Source of the DNA: RGIG3528 sp045616485
Lineage (GTDB): Bacteria > Bacillota > Clostridia > Lachnospirales > Lachnospiraceae
Direction of reading: 5' to 3'
Length of the DNA stretch: 57,900 bases
Assembly: GCA_045616485.1 (NCBI GenBank)
Contig: JAZLGU010000025.1
Location: forward strand, 1 to 57,900
This document shows, piece after piece, positions 1 through 7,665 of the stretch. The stretch's first letter is position 1. Every line of letters begins with the position of its first letter. Below the pieces are notes generated by a model. It was not told the DNA's origin and made no database searches. It saw only the letters and a list, made by a program, of their open reading frames with translations. The position numbers and the translations under genes were made by a program.

Positions 1-4
1 AAGC

Positions 5-280
5 ATGAAACGAATGCAGGAGAAAAGAGTGTTGAAATATTTAGAACTCTTGTCTAATCAGTTCCTATATCAGAAGATGGGGTTCTTGCTCTCGGAACAC
101 AAGGAACAGATGGGATTGTCAGATGAATTCTTTGAGGCTTGTAAAAGCCAGATTGGAAAGAGTAAACGTTACCTGACAAAGGATATGTCTGATGGACGAT
201 ATGTTGATGAGTGGAAGCTTGTGATTCCAGAGAATATTCATTATTTGAAAAATGGGGTGATGGAAGATGCCACAATATAA
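5..280 (+). CDS. AbiEi-like antitoxin, C-terminal part (left-edge partial)
   Basis: The frame is open to the window edge, so this is probably the tail of a longer gene and the ATG at position 5 need not be the true start. The end of the protein, with a KMGFLLSEH segment and a WKLVIPENI segment, resembles the C-terminal region of AbiEi antitoxins, which repress their operon and neutralise the partner AbiEii nucleotidyltransferase. Its stop overlaps the start of the AbiEii-like gene by 14 bases, the usual coupling in such pairs. The family call leans mainly on this partner; the sequence alone is weak evidence. Confidence 0.6.
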   Translation: MKRMQEKRVLKYLELLSNQFLYQKMGFLLSEHKEQMGLSDEFFEACKSQIGKSKRYLTKDMSDGRYVDEWKLVIPENIHYLKNGVMEDATI

Positions 281-1208
281 CAGAGCCGAACTTGGAAGAA
301 TGGCTAAAGAAAGTGGTTTCGTGAGAGACACCTTTGAAAAGGTGCTTCGATTAAAAGAAATACTCAGATTCTTAAATGAGGATGACTTTTTAAGAGAACA
401 TTTGCTTTTAAAGGGAGGAACAGCTATTAACCTTACTGTGTTTAATTTGCCAAGATTATCTGTAGATATTGATATGGATTACACGCCTAATGATAGCAGA
501 GAAGATATGCTTGAATGCCGCGCAAAAATAACTGACGCGATTAAAACATATATGGAATCTGAAGGGTATCAGATATCAGATGCTTCTAGATTCAGTCATA
601 GCTTGGATGCATTTCACTATAATTATCAGAATGCTGGTGGCAATCGGGATATGATAAAAATCGAGCTAAATTATTCTCTTCGAGCACATATTTTTGAACC
701 AGTGTATAGAAATATATTGCCTGAGACTTTTGATGATGGATTGCAGATACGAATGGTGGATCCAATAGAAATATTCGCAGCCAAAGGAAATGCCCTAATT
801 ACAAGAGCAGCGGCCAGGGATTTGTATGATTGGTGTAATATGATGACAGAAGGTTTATTCGAGGGTCAGAGAGATTTGTTTAGAAAATGCTTTGTATTCT
901 ACATGACTATTTCAGCGGATACGCTTAATAGATCGTTTGATACATTAGCAATTGATACACTTAACTTCAATAAAATTAGGCGAGATTTATTTCCAGTACT
1001 TAATAAGAAAGATAATTTTCAGTTGGATGAGAGAAAAAAGCTGGCAAAGGATTACATAGAAAGTCTTATGGTTTTAACTGTTAGTGAGCAGGAATATCTT
1101 GATAAATTCGAACAGAAAAAGTATATGCCAGAGTTACTTTTTGAAAATGCAGGGATAGTTGAAAGAGTGAAGAATCATCCAATGGCATTGTGGAAATGTA
1201 AGGAGTAG
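267..1208 (+). CDS. abiEii: AbiEii/AbiGii-type nucleotidyltransferase toxin
   Basis: A 313-residue protein of the AbiEii family (type IV toxin-antitoxin, phage abortive infection). The nucleotidyltransferase signature is visible: KGGT at residues 49-52, followed by D67-x-D69 in a VDIDMDY context. A second conserved block near residues 172-188 (KGNALITR followed by ARDLYD) matches the family's downstream motifs. Known family role: NTP-dependent toxic transferase held in check by AbiEi. The start overlaps the antitoxin end, and an AGGAGG site 28 bases after the stop leads into the HEPN gene, so three genes appear co-transcribed. All catalytic residues I can recognise are intact. Base composition is more AT-rich than the genes after 2873, which suggests acquired DNA. 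Confidence 0.85.
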   Translation: MPQYNRAELGRMAKESGFVRDTFEKVLRLKEILRFLNEDDFLREHLLLKGGTAINLTVFNLPRLSVDIDMDYTPNDSREDMLECRAKITDAIKTYMESEGYQISDASRFSHSLDAFHYNYQNAGGNRDMIKIELNYSLRAHIFEPVYRNILPETFDDGLQIRMVDPIEIFAAKGNALITRAAARDLYDWCNMMTEGLFEGQRDLFRKCFVFYMTISADTLNRSFDTLAIDTLNFNKIRRDLFPVLNKKDNFQLDERKKLAKDYIESLMVLTVSEQEYLDKFEQKKYMPELLFENAGIVERVKNHPMALWKCKE

Positions 1209-1235
1209 ACAACTGGATTAGGAGGTGTAAGCAGG

Positions 1236-2444
1236 ATGAGTGAGTTAAATACAATCGTAATAAATACACATCCAATAAAAAAGATTACGCTTTGTTTGGA
1301 AGGTAAAGAGTATGAGATACCAGCATATATGTCAATTGATGAACTTCAACTTTTTTATTCAGAGAAAAAGGAATCTAAAGATTACAAAAGAGCTATATCT
1401 GCTGTTTTATTGGAAAGGATAAATGTAGATGGTGAAGTAACAAATTTAGAAGAAATATACAAACAGGACGATGCATTTTTCTCAGGGTTCATTGCTACAG
1501 TGATTGAAAATGATGTACAGATGGCGGCAATATATGCTGGTACTTCATCTGAATTGTCAGAAATTGAACGGTTTGGAGTCGCATACGAAGAGTATGTGAG
1601 AGGTATGGGGAAGAGAATTGCGGATGCCATGAAGCCCTTAGTGGAAAGGTATTCGCAAATTGTCAAAAGTGTTGACTTTAGTGGAGCGATTTTATCTTTC
1701 CAGGAATCTTTGAAACATATTGGAAAGATTATTTCAGAGAGCACGTCTGGAATAAATAACATGGCAAAATTGATAGCCAATTCAATGGAACCATTCCAAC
1801 GCTTATCAGAGATGATTGGAAAAGCATTATCTAGTTTCCACTTTCCGAACATTTCTGAAGAGGAAATTGACGAGTGGAAGGCTAATTATAAGCGATGGGG
1901 AGAATTAGGCTGGACAGTATTGCCTAATGCATCGTTTAATATGTATAAAGTATTTCCAGCCGATGATACTACTGCTCATAAAACAGCTATGAGGTATTGC
2001 GACAAAGAAGCAATGGATTATATTTTTTCAGAGCTGGCGGATAAAAAAATCAAAAAGAAAGACTTGGAATCGGCGATTTTTTGCTATAACAATAGGCAGT
2101 ATAAGGCCTGTGCATTGTTATTGTTTGGAATTATCGATTCAAAGCTAATAAAAGCACAACCTAAAGAGACAAATAGAAAAGTTGGGTATAAAGCTACACG
2201 AGTATTTGAGAAAATGCTACAAAAGACTGAGAAGGAACAGTTTATGTTTACAGCTCTGTATCAGATTAATTTATTGTCTTGTCTAGATACATATTTTGAT
2301 AGTGGTAAGAATTTTGTAAATGAACCAAAAACTATTAACAGAAATTATATTGATCATGGGATGAATACTCGTGACGTGCGAAAACGTGACTGTGTGCAGT
2401 TGTTTCTAACTACATATAATTTGTGTGAAATTATGGATTTATAA
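1236..2444 (+). CDS. HEPN-motif protein, putative third gene of the AbiE operon
   Basis: A 402-residue protein of no family I can name. The last ~110 residues look like a HEPN domain. A helix with YNNRQYKACALLLFGIID resembles the first HEPN helix. R369-N370-x3-H374 (RNYIDH, followed by G) is the RNxxxH catalytic motif of HEPN ribonucleases, and a DCVQLFLTTYNL helix comes next. The middle (about residues 100-210) is helical, with repeated hydrophobic spacing. AGGAGG at 1220-1225 fixes the start, 28 bases after the AbiEii stop. HEPN proteins act in many toxin-antitoxin and abortive-infection systems as RNA cutters. Here the motif is seen, the RNase activity is inferred, and the defence role rests on context. 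Confidence 0.6.
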   Translation: MSELNTIVINTHPIKKITLCLEGKEYEIPAYMSIDELQLFYSEKKESKDYKRAISAVLLERINVDGEVTNLEEIYKQDDAFFSGFIATVIENDVQMAAIYAGTSSELSEIERFGVAYEEYVRGMGKRIADAMKPLVERYSQIVKSVDFSGAILSFQESLKHIGKIISESTSGINNMAKLIANSMEPFQRLSEMIGKALSSFHFPNISEEEIDEWKANYKRWGELGWTVLPNASFNMYKVFPADDTTAHKTAMRYCDKEAMDYIFSELADKKIKKKDLESAIFCYNNRQYKACALLLFGIIDSKLIKAQPKETNRKVGYKATRVFEKMLQKTEKEQFMFTALYQINLLSCLDTYFDSGKNFVNEPKTINRNYIDHGMNTRDVRKRDCVQLFLTTYNLCEIMDL

Positions 2445-2490
2445 TAAATCATTTCTAGAACATTTTACGTATGATGGTCGGATAACCTAA

Positions 2491-2607
2491 AAATCAAGGC
2501 TTCAATTAAATGGAGAAAATGTAGATTGTGCTGATAGTGGAGAAGTTGGAATTGTAACTGAGACTGAACTGGAAAAAGGTTTTGAGATATTTATAAAAAT
2601 GGAGTAG
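2491..2607 (+). pseudogene. Possible gene remnant (about 38 codons, no start codon)
   Basis: An open stretch between an in-frame TAA at 2488 and a TAG at 2605, with protein-like composition (ends in GFEIFIKME) but no start codon or ribosome site. It could be the decayed tail of a gene of the mobile patch. Support is weak and no homologue is recognised. Confidence 0.2.
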
Positions 2608-2757
2608 TAATATACTCGTAGTTCTACTACGTTTTTACTACGATTCAGCTTTTATAAACTATCTTATCGAAAAGCAAAGCAAGATAAATAAATAGAAATT
2701 CTTAGTAGTAAGAATTTCCGTTTTACTACTAATTTTACTACTAACAGGTAGTAATAA
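2602..2757. repeat. TACTAC-type repeats in the non-coding strip after the defence genes
   Basis: The 428 bases between the HEPN gene and the phosphatase gene hold no convincing gene. They contain several copies of TAGTA or TACTA words in both orientations: GTAGTTCTACTAC at 2619-2631, TTACTACG at 2635-2642, TTAGTAGTAAG at 2702-2712, TTACTACTAA twice at 2723-2743, and GGTAGTAATAA at 2747-2757. Clustered short inverted and direct repeats at the edge of an AT-rich patch resemble integrase or recombinase binding arms, but no integrase is in view. Confidence 0.4.
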
Positions 2758-2768
2758 CTTGCTAAATT

Positions 2769-2805
2769 ATGCTCTGATTTGCCATATTCACACATTTCAG
2801 AGCAT
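2769..2805. repeat. 9-bp perfect inverted repeat
   Basis: ATGCTCTGA at 2769-2777 and its exact complement TCAGAGCAT at 2797-2805, with a 19-base loop. It lies between the TACTAC repeats and the ribosome site of the phosphatase gene. It could be a protein-binding site or a weak hairpin. There is no following T-run, so a terminator is unlikely. Confidence 0.4.
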
Positions 2806-2872
2806 TTCACAAAATCCCCGAAAACCCTTGCAAATAACGGCATTTCAGGGCAAAAAGGAGTAAATCAAAACT

Positions 2873-3337
2873 ATGATAAAAGTCTTATTTATCTGCCACG
2901 GCAATATCTGCCGTTCAACAATGGCCCAGAGCGTTTTTGCCCACATTGTGCGGGAGCGCCATCTGGAAGATTTGTTTTATATTGATTCAGCTGCCACATC
3001 TACAGAAGAGATAGGTAATCCGCCTCACTACGGCACGGTAGCGAAGCTGCGGCAGGAGGGGATAGCGGTGGTGCCCCATAGGGCCAGAAGAATGACTCTT
3101 GCGGATTACGAAGAATTCGATTATCTTATAGGTATGGACAGTGCCAACATTCGCAATATGACCCGAATAGCTGAGGGCGACCCAGAGGGCAAGGTGAAGC
3201 TGCTTTTGGACTTTGCATCTGATGAAAAAAGACATGGGCAGTCTATAGCTGATCCCTGGTACACAGGGGACTTTGACGAGACTTATAGGGATGTATGCCA
3301 GGGGCTGGAGGGCTTTTTACAGTATCTGGGCTACTGA
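2873..3337 (+). CDS. Low-molecular-weight protein-tyrosine phosphatase
   Basis: A 154-residue cytoplasmic phosphatase of the LMW-PTP family, close to the usual length. The N-terminal P-loop CHGNICRS holds the nucleophile C8, the second cysteine C13 and R14. The C-terminal DPWY supplies the general acid D127. AAAAAGGAG at 2852-2860 supports the ATG. In Firmicutes, members remove phosphate from tyrosine or arginine of proteins. No kinase partner is adjacent, so the substrate is unknown. The LUD gene follows after 38 bases on the same strand. From here on, base composition returns to that of the main chromosome. Confidence 0.92.
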   Translation: MIKVLFICHGNICRSTMAQSVFAHIVRERHLEDLFYIDSAATSTEEIGNPPHYGTVAKLRQEGIAVVPHRARRMTLADYEEFDYLIGMDSANIRNMTRIAEGDPEGKVKLLLDFASDEKRHGQSIADPWYTGDFDETYRDVCQGLEGFLQYLGY

Positions 3338-3375
3338 TTTCATGCGATATGGCGCACAGAACAGGAGGAAATAAT

Positions 3376-4005
3376 ATGCTTGAACACGTTACAAAAAGGA
3401 ATGACTTGCTGGCACCGGAGATTATAAAGGGACTGGAGTCCAGAAATATGTCCGGTTACTATGCACACACTAAAGAGGAGGCCAGGGAGCTGGCATTATC
3501 CCTGATCTCAGAGGGCGATACGGTGACTATGGGAGGCTCCATGACTATTGCAGAGATAGGCCTCAAAGACGCCTTGAAAAACGGCAATTACAACTTCCTG
3601 GACCGTGATACTGCTGAGGATAAGCAGGCAGCGGCTCTGGCAGCCTATAGCGCAGACGTTTATCTGGGTAGTGCCAATGCCATGACCAGCGACGGTATTC
3701 TGGTGAATATAGATGGTAATTCCAATCGCGTGTCTGCATATGCTTACGGTCCTAAAAAGGTTATCCTGGTAGTAAGTATGAATAAGGTGACAGGCGACAT
3801 AGACAGCGCAGTTAAGCGTGCCAGAAACGAGGCGGCTACCATCAATACACAGCGTTTCGGTAAAACGACCCCTTGCACCAAGACCGGAAAATGCATGGAT
3901 TGCAAGTGTCCTGATACCATCTGCTGCAATTTTCTGATTACCCGTTATGAGCGTCATCAGGGCAGAATGCATGTTATTCTGGTAAATGATGTTTTGGGAT
4001 TCTGA
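3376..4005 (+). CDS. LUD (lactate utilization) domain protein
   Basis: A 209-residue protein of the LUD/DUF162 superfamily (LutC/YkgG type). I chose the ATG at 3376 because AGGAGG lies 8 bases upstream; an in-frame upstream start at 3295 would overlap the phosphatase gene. Family features seen: a glycine-rich TVTMGGSMTIAEIGL stretch, a YLGSANAMTSDGILVNIDGNSNR-like core, and a C-terminal cysteine group (TGKCMDCKCPDTICC). Relatives take part in lactate oxidation complexes or bind nucleotides and metal. LutA and LutB partners are absent, so this is a stand-alone member of unclear role. Confidence 0.85.
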   Translation: MLEHVTKRNDLLAPEIIKGLESRNMSGYYAHTKEEARELALSLISEGDTVTMGGSMTIAEIGLKDALKNGNYNFLDRDTAEDKQAAALAAYSADVYLGSANAMTSDGILVNIDGNSNRVSAYAYGPKKVILVVSMNKVTGDIDSAVKRARNEAATINTQRFGKTTPCTKTGKCMDCKCPDTICCNFLITRYERHQGRMHVILVNDVLGF

Positions 4006-4022
4006 TTTTTAGGATATTACTT

Positions 4023-4571
4023 ATGTATAATTTATATGAGCCATTTCAGAGCTGGTGCGAAAATGGGAAAATCTGGCTGATTTCAGATACTCACTTCTGT
4101 GATTACGATGAAAAAGACTGGCTGCCGGGCGAGGAGCTGCTTTATCGAATCAATATGAAGGTGGCAGCGGCAGATACCCTTATCTGTCTGGGAGACTGTG
4201 GAAGGGCTGACTTTTTTAATGAAATAAAATGCAGTCGTAAGATTCTGATAAAAGGTAATCATGATACCCGGCCCAACGATTTTTACAAAGCATATTTTGA
4301 TCAGGTATATGATGGTCCGCTTTTTATCGCTTCCGACATACTGCTGAGCCATGAGCCGGTGTATGGTCTGGATTTTTGTCTGAATATACATGGTCATATG
4401 CATACCGGCAAGCACCTGTATACTGACGAAAAAGGCGGCAGACACGCGAATTTGGTAGGGCCGAATGTAGATTATCAGCCCCTTACACTGGATAGGGTAT
4501 ACCTGACCGCCCTGCCTAAAAGCTGGTCTGAAAATAAAAAAATGAATAATTATAAATTTCTATTGACATAA
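4023..4571 (+). CDS. Metallophosphoesterase
   Basis: A 182-residue calcineurin-like phosphoesterase. The five metal-binding blocks are visible in order: SDTHF near residue 21, GDCGR near 58, GNHDTR near 79, SHEP near 108 and HGHMHTG near 122. The small single-domain form is typical of YfcE-like or bacteriophage-type phosphoesterases; the substrate cannot be told from the sequence. It begins 17 bases after the LUD gene. Its last codons overlap the -35 element of the promoter of the next gene, so transcription of the transporter starts inside its 3' end. Confidence 0.88.
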   Translation: MYNLYEPFQSWCENGKIWLISDTHFCDYDEKDWLPGEELLYRINMKVAAADTLICLGDCGRADFFNEIKCSRKILIKGNHDTRPNDFYKAYFDQVYDGPLFIASDILLSHEPVYGLDFCLNIHGHMHTGKHLYTDEKGGRHANLVGPNVDYQPLTLDRVYLTALPKSWSENKKMNNYKFLLT

Positions 4572-4591
4572 TTATTATAGGTGTATATAAT
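4563..4591 (+). promoter_or_regulatory. Consensus sigma-70/A promoter for the amino-acid transporter
   Basis: TTGACA at 4563-4568 and TATAAT at 4586-4591, separated by exactly 17 bases: a perfect consensus. The expected start point near 4598 lies before the AAGGAG site and the ATG at 4631, so the earlier in-frame ATG at 4592 should not be used. Confidence 0.85.
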
Positions 4592-4630
4592 GTGCTTCAT
4601 TGTTTCAAAAATGACGAAGGAGATAATACA

Positions 4631-5485
4631 ATGAAAAAAGCAGCACGTTATATATCAATGGTTTTAGTACTTGTTATGAGTATTTCAGCTCTTGCAGCAT
4701 GTGGCAAGGTTAAGGCTACAAAGGTTAAGGTAGTAGATATTGAGCTCACAGAGGAGCAGTACGCATTTGGTGTTGATAAAAATCAGCCTGAGCTCCTGAC
4801 CAAGACCAATGAATTTATTGAGAAAATCATGAAGGATGGCACATTCGAGGCTATCTGTAACAAGTATTTCGGCGACGGTACTCCTACTGCTGTAAAGAAC
4901 GCTACATTAGATGACAAAAAGGATCAGCTGGTAGTGGCTACCAATGCTGCATTTGAGCCATTTGAATACACAGAAGGTTCCAGCTTCTATGGCATAGATA
5001 TGGAGATAGCAGCTCTTCTGGCTGAGTACCTGGGCAAGGAGCTGGTTATCAGCAATATGGATTTTGACGCAGTAGTTCTTTCTGTAGGTCAGCAGAAGTG
5101 CGATATCGCCATGGCTGGTCTTACCGTTAACGAGGATAGAAAAGAGCATGTGAATTTTACTACTTCCTACTACTCTGCATCACAGAAGATTATTGTTAAA
5201 GAAGACGACACAAGATTTGCAGACTGCAAGAGTGCAGCTGACGTACAGGCTGTCCTTGAAAAATATGGCAAGGACGTTAAGGTCGGTGTTCAGAATGGTA
5301 CCACCGGTGAATTTTTCTGCAAGGGTGATGAAGACTGGGGCTTCAAGGGCTTCGGATTCACTACAGTAGGCTATAAGAACGGCTCTCTGGCTGTTCAGGA
5401 TCTTATTAACGGCAATCTTGATTTTGTTATTATTGATTCTGCCCCTGCTGATGCCATTACAAAGGCTATTAACAAGCTTCAGTAA
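4631..5485 (+). CDS. Amino-acid ABC transporter binding lipoprotein, apparently circularly permuted
   Basis: A 284-residue lipoprotein with lipobox LAAC24. Residues ~98-284 match the family-3 solute-binding fold from its usual start (DQLVVATNAAFEPFEY) through the ligand strands, but stop at APADAITKAINKLQ. The piece that normally follows, a short strand plus two helices ending DGTFEAICNKYFGDG, is instead found at residues ~28-75, before the domain. Order is therefore C-terminal segment, linker, main body. Homologues normally end with that segment. An AAGGAG site and the promoter at 4563 support the start. Permease and ATPase genes follow, so function as the amino-acid receptor is likely. Ligand identity is unknown. 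Confidence 0.9.
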   Translation: MKKAARYISMVLVLVMSISALAACGKVKATKVKVVDIELTEEQYAFGVDKNQPELLTKTNEFIEKIMKDGTFEAICNKYFGDGTPTAVKNATLDDKKDQLVVATNAAFEPFEYTEGSSFYGIDMEIAALLAEYLGKELVISNMDFDAVVLSVGQQKCDIAMAGLTVNEDRKEHVNFTTSYYSASQKIIVKEDDTRFADCKSAADVQAVLEKYGKDVKVGVQNGTTGEFFCKGDEDWGFKGFGFTTVGYKNGSLAVQDLINGNLDFVIIDSAPADAITKAINKLQ

Positions 5486-5488
5486 TAT

Positions 5489-5517
5489 TTGACAGAGGAC
5501 TTAAGAATAGGTAAAAT
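5489..5517 (+). promoter_or_regulatory. Internal promoter before the permease gene
   Basis: TTGACA at 5489-5494, a 17-base spacer and TAAAAT at 5512-5517. The predicted start (about 5524) falls inside the left arm of the hairpin at 5521-5544. Confidence 0.65.
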
Positions 5518-5520
5518 TTG

Positions 5521-5553
5521 GTGCAGGTGAGCAATTGCCTGCACTTGCTTTTT
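5521..5553 (+). terminator. Intrinsic terminator or attenuator between binding protein and permease
   Basis: GTGCAGG at 5521-5527 pairs with CCTGCAC at 5538-5544, followed by TTGCTTTTT. Partial termination here would give more binding protein than membrane components, as is common for ABC operons. Confidence 0.65.
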
Positions 5554-5618
5554 GCAAAAGGAATAGAAGTATACAGGAGACTGTCTGCTTCGAGTATTAA
5601 AAGAAAAGGAAAGAAAAA

Positions 5619-6329
5619 ATGGGAAGCTTTGGAGCAAAAATTGATCGGTTTATCCAGATTTTCATCCAACAGGGTGGCTGGGAAGAAGTGGTCGAAGGTC
5701 TTAGAAATACGCTGGTAATTGCCATTTTAGGCTTACTTATCGGCGTTGTAATCGGTACTCTTATAGCTACAGTACGCGTTATACCAAAATACAAAACTCT
5801 TCCAAAAGTACTAAATGCCATATGTTCATTTTATGTAGGACTTTTCCGTGGCACTCCAATTGTAGTACAGTTGCTGGTATTCTACTACGTTCTTTTTCCC
5901 CTTATGGGAGTCAGGATATCAGGACTGAATGTGGCTATACTGGTGTTTGGCCTGAATTCCGGAGCCTACGTATCCGAGATAATGCGAAGCGGCATCCAGT
6001 CTGTAGACCATGGCCAGATGGAAGGTGGACGTTCAGTAGGCCTTTCTTTTGGTACTACCATGCTGAAAATTGTTATACCGCAGGCTGTAAAAAATATACT
6101 GCCGACTCTGGGCAATGAGTTCATTTCACTGGTAAAGGAGACATCCGTTGTAAGCTTTGTTGGCGCCACCGATCTTTATAAAGCCTTCAACTACATCGGT
6201 ACCAACAGCTATGAATTCATGGTGCCATACTTAGTCATGGCTATTATCTACATCCTTCTGGTATTGCTTATTTCTCTTGGTATAAAATTAATGGAAAGGA
6301 GCCTGAAAAAAAGTGATAGACGTCATTGA
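5619..6329 (+). CDS. Amino-acid ABC transporter permease (HisM/GlnP type)
   Basis: A 236-residue polar amino-acid permease. It has about five hydrophobic segments, with the first near residues 28-52. The family's cytoplasmic loop is present (SGIQSVDHGQMEGGRSVGLS, followed by IVIPQAVKNILP), which docks onto the ATPase. An AAAGGAAAG site precedes the ATG. A single permease gene suggests a homodimeric channel. The end overlaps the GTG start of the ATPase gene by 17 bases, which implies translational coupling. Expression may come both from read-through of the upstream attenuator and from the promoter at 5489. Confidence 0.93.
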   Translation: MGSFGAKIDRFIQIFIQQGGWEEVVEGLRNTLVIAILGLLIGVVIGTLIATVRVIPKYKTLPKVLNAICSFYVGLFRGTPIVVQLLVFYYVLFPLMGVRISGLNVAILVFGLNSGAYVSEIMRSGIQSVDHGQMEGGRSVGLSFGTTMLKIVIPQAVKNILPTLGNEFISLVKETSVVSFVGATDLYKAFNYIGTNSYEFMVPYLVMAIIYILLVLLISLGIKLMERSLKKSDRRH

Positions 6330-7119
6330 TCTTAAAAAGAATTTTGATGGAAATGAAGTGCTTAAAGGTGTAAATCTTAAAGTGGAAAAAGGTGACAGAA
6401 TTGTTGTTATTGGTCCATCCGGATCCGGAAAAAGCACATTTCTCAGATGCCTTAACTGTATGGAAGACCCTACCGGCGGCAAAATTATTTTTAATGGTGT
6501 TGATATTGCCGACATGAGCGTTGATATTAATATTCATCGCCGTAAGATGGGCATGGTTTTCCAGCACTTTAACCTTTTTAACAATAAGACTGTTATCCAG
6601 AATATTATGCTGGCTCCGGTTTACCTTGGCATTAAGGATCTTAAAAAAGCAAAGCGCCACAACTTTTTTGCACGCATTACTAAAAAAGAACTGATTCCAA
6701 TTACTACTGACAAGGCTAAAATTAAGGCTGAAGCCAGAGAAAATGCCATGAAGCTTTTAGCTCGCATAGGCTTACAGGATAAAGCGGACGTTTATCCGGC
6801 CACCTTATCCGGTGGACAAAAGCAGAGAGTAGCGATAGTGCGATCCCTTGCGATGAATCCTGATGTTATTCTTTTTGACGAGCCCACATCGGCCCTGGAT
6901 CCGGAAATGGTTGGGGAAGTATTGGAGTTGATGAAGCAGCTGGCAGATGAGGGCATGACCATGATTATTGTAACCCACGAGATGGGCTTTGCCAGAGAAG
7001 TAGCTACAAAAGTAGTATTTATAGATGAAGGTATCATCAAAGAGATAGCACCACCTGAGGAATTCTTCGGAGCACCCAAGGATCCCAGACTCAAAGAATT
7101 CTTATCAAAAGTATTATAG
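6313..7119 (+). CDS. Amino-acid ABC transporter ATP-binding protein (GlnQ type)
   Basis: A 268-residue ATPase starting at GTG. Walker A GPSGSGKST (near residue 35), a Q-loop in VFQHFNL, the signature LSGGQKQR and Walker B VILFDEPTSAL are all intact, as is the His-switch THEMGFA. It is longer than the ~240 residues usual for GlnQ. About 27 additional residues lie between the Q-loop and the signature (a lysine-rich stretch including HNFFARITKKELIPITTDKAK-like text, near residues 113-140). The insertion sits in the helical subdomain that contacts the permease. It completes the three-gene amino-acid importer. Confidence 0.93.
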   Translation: MIDVIDLKKNFDGNEVLKGVNLKVEKGDRIVVIGPSGSGKSTFLRCLNCMEDPTGGKIIFNGVDIADMSVDINIHRRKMGMVFQHFNLFNNKTVIQNIMLAPVYLGIKDLKKAKRHNFFARITKKELIPITTDKAKIKAEARENAMKLLARIGLQDKADVYPATLSGGQKQRVAIVRSLAMNPDVILFDEPTSALDPEMVGEVLELMKQLADEGMTMIIVTHEMGFAREVATKVVFIDEGIIKEIAPPEEFFGAPKDPRLKEFLSKVL

Positions 7120-7127
7120 AAGTGTCA

Positions 7128-7603
7128 AAATTGTCACGGGGACGTTTCTCACTGTCAACTTTTTGTCACAGGGACGTTTCTCGCTGTCACACCTACTGCG
7201 GAGCGCACCTTACTGGCGGTATCTGTGTCAGGCCGGGCGCATGGGATGTATGCTGCGGCCTGAGAACAAAAAATAAGCCATGCTGTAAAGTACTCAACTC
7301 TACCATATTTGACCCGAGTGGTAACAGACACTTGCAGACGTGAACGTCGCGAGTTCTGGTCCCAGCCCGGAACTCGCAGGGCAGGTCTGTTAGTGCCTGT
7401 CCGCGAGTGGTCAACTTCTGGTAGAGTTGAGTACTTTGTCAGCATGGCTTATATTATTATTAATTATCAATTTGCCGTAGCATACAGCTTATGTGCACGG
7501 CCCGATACAGCGAGCCCAGGGAGCAAGCGGAGCTAAAAAGTTGACACCGAGAAACGTCCCTGTGACAAAAAGTTGACAGTGAGAAACGTCCCCATGACAA
7601 TTT
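7128..7603. mobile_element. Long palindromic repeat element, copy 1
   Basis: This accounts for most of the 569-base gap before the kinase gene. The ends are ~60-base inverted repeats (7128-7190 and 7540-7603) that differ at only a few positions. Each end holds two tandem units around GGGACGTTTCTC flanked by TGTCA. Inside are nested arms: 7224-7258 with 7475-7509 (imperfect) and 7273-7305 with 7419-7452 (nearly perfect). The central core (7311-7412) has GACC/GGTC, CACT/AGTG and GCGAGTTC/GAACTCGC pairings. The whole unit could fold into one long hairpin as RNA or single-stranded DNA. Ends and core recur at 21608-22096. It encodes no transposase, so it is a non-autonomous element or a structured RNA gene. 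Confidence 0.75.
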
Positions 7604-7665
7604 TTCTTATATTTTGCTAAAGATTCTAAACAAATGCCTATATTTGTATACAAGAGAAACAACTA

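Noticed and set aside
2779..2985. 68-codon frame ahead of the phosphatase
   Set aside because: Overlaps the phosphatase start in another frame and has no ribosome site; the phosphatase P-loop is convincing.
7122..7536. Open frames inside repeat copy 1 (both strands)
   Set aside because: They lie across the inverted-repeat arms, lack ribosome sites, and have no counterpart in copy 2.
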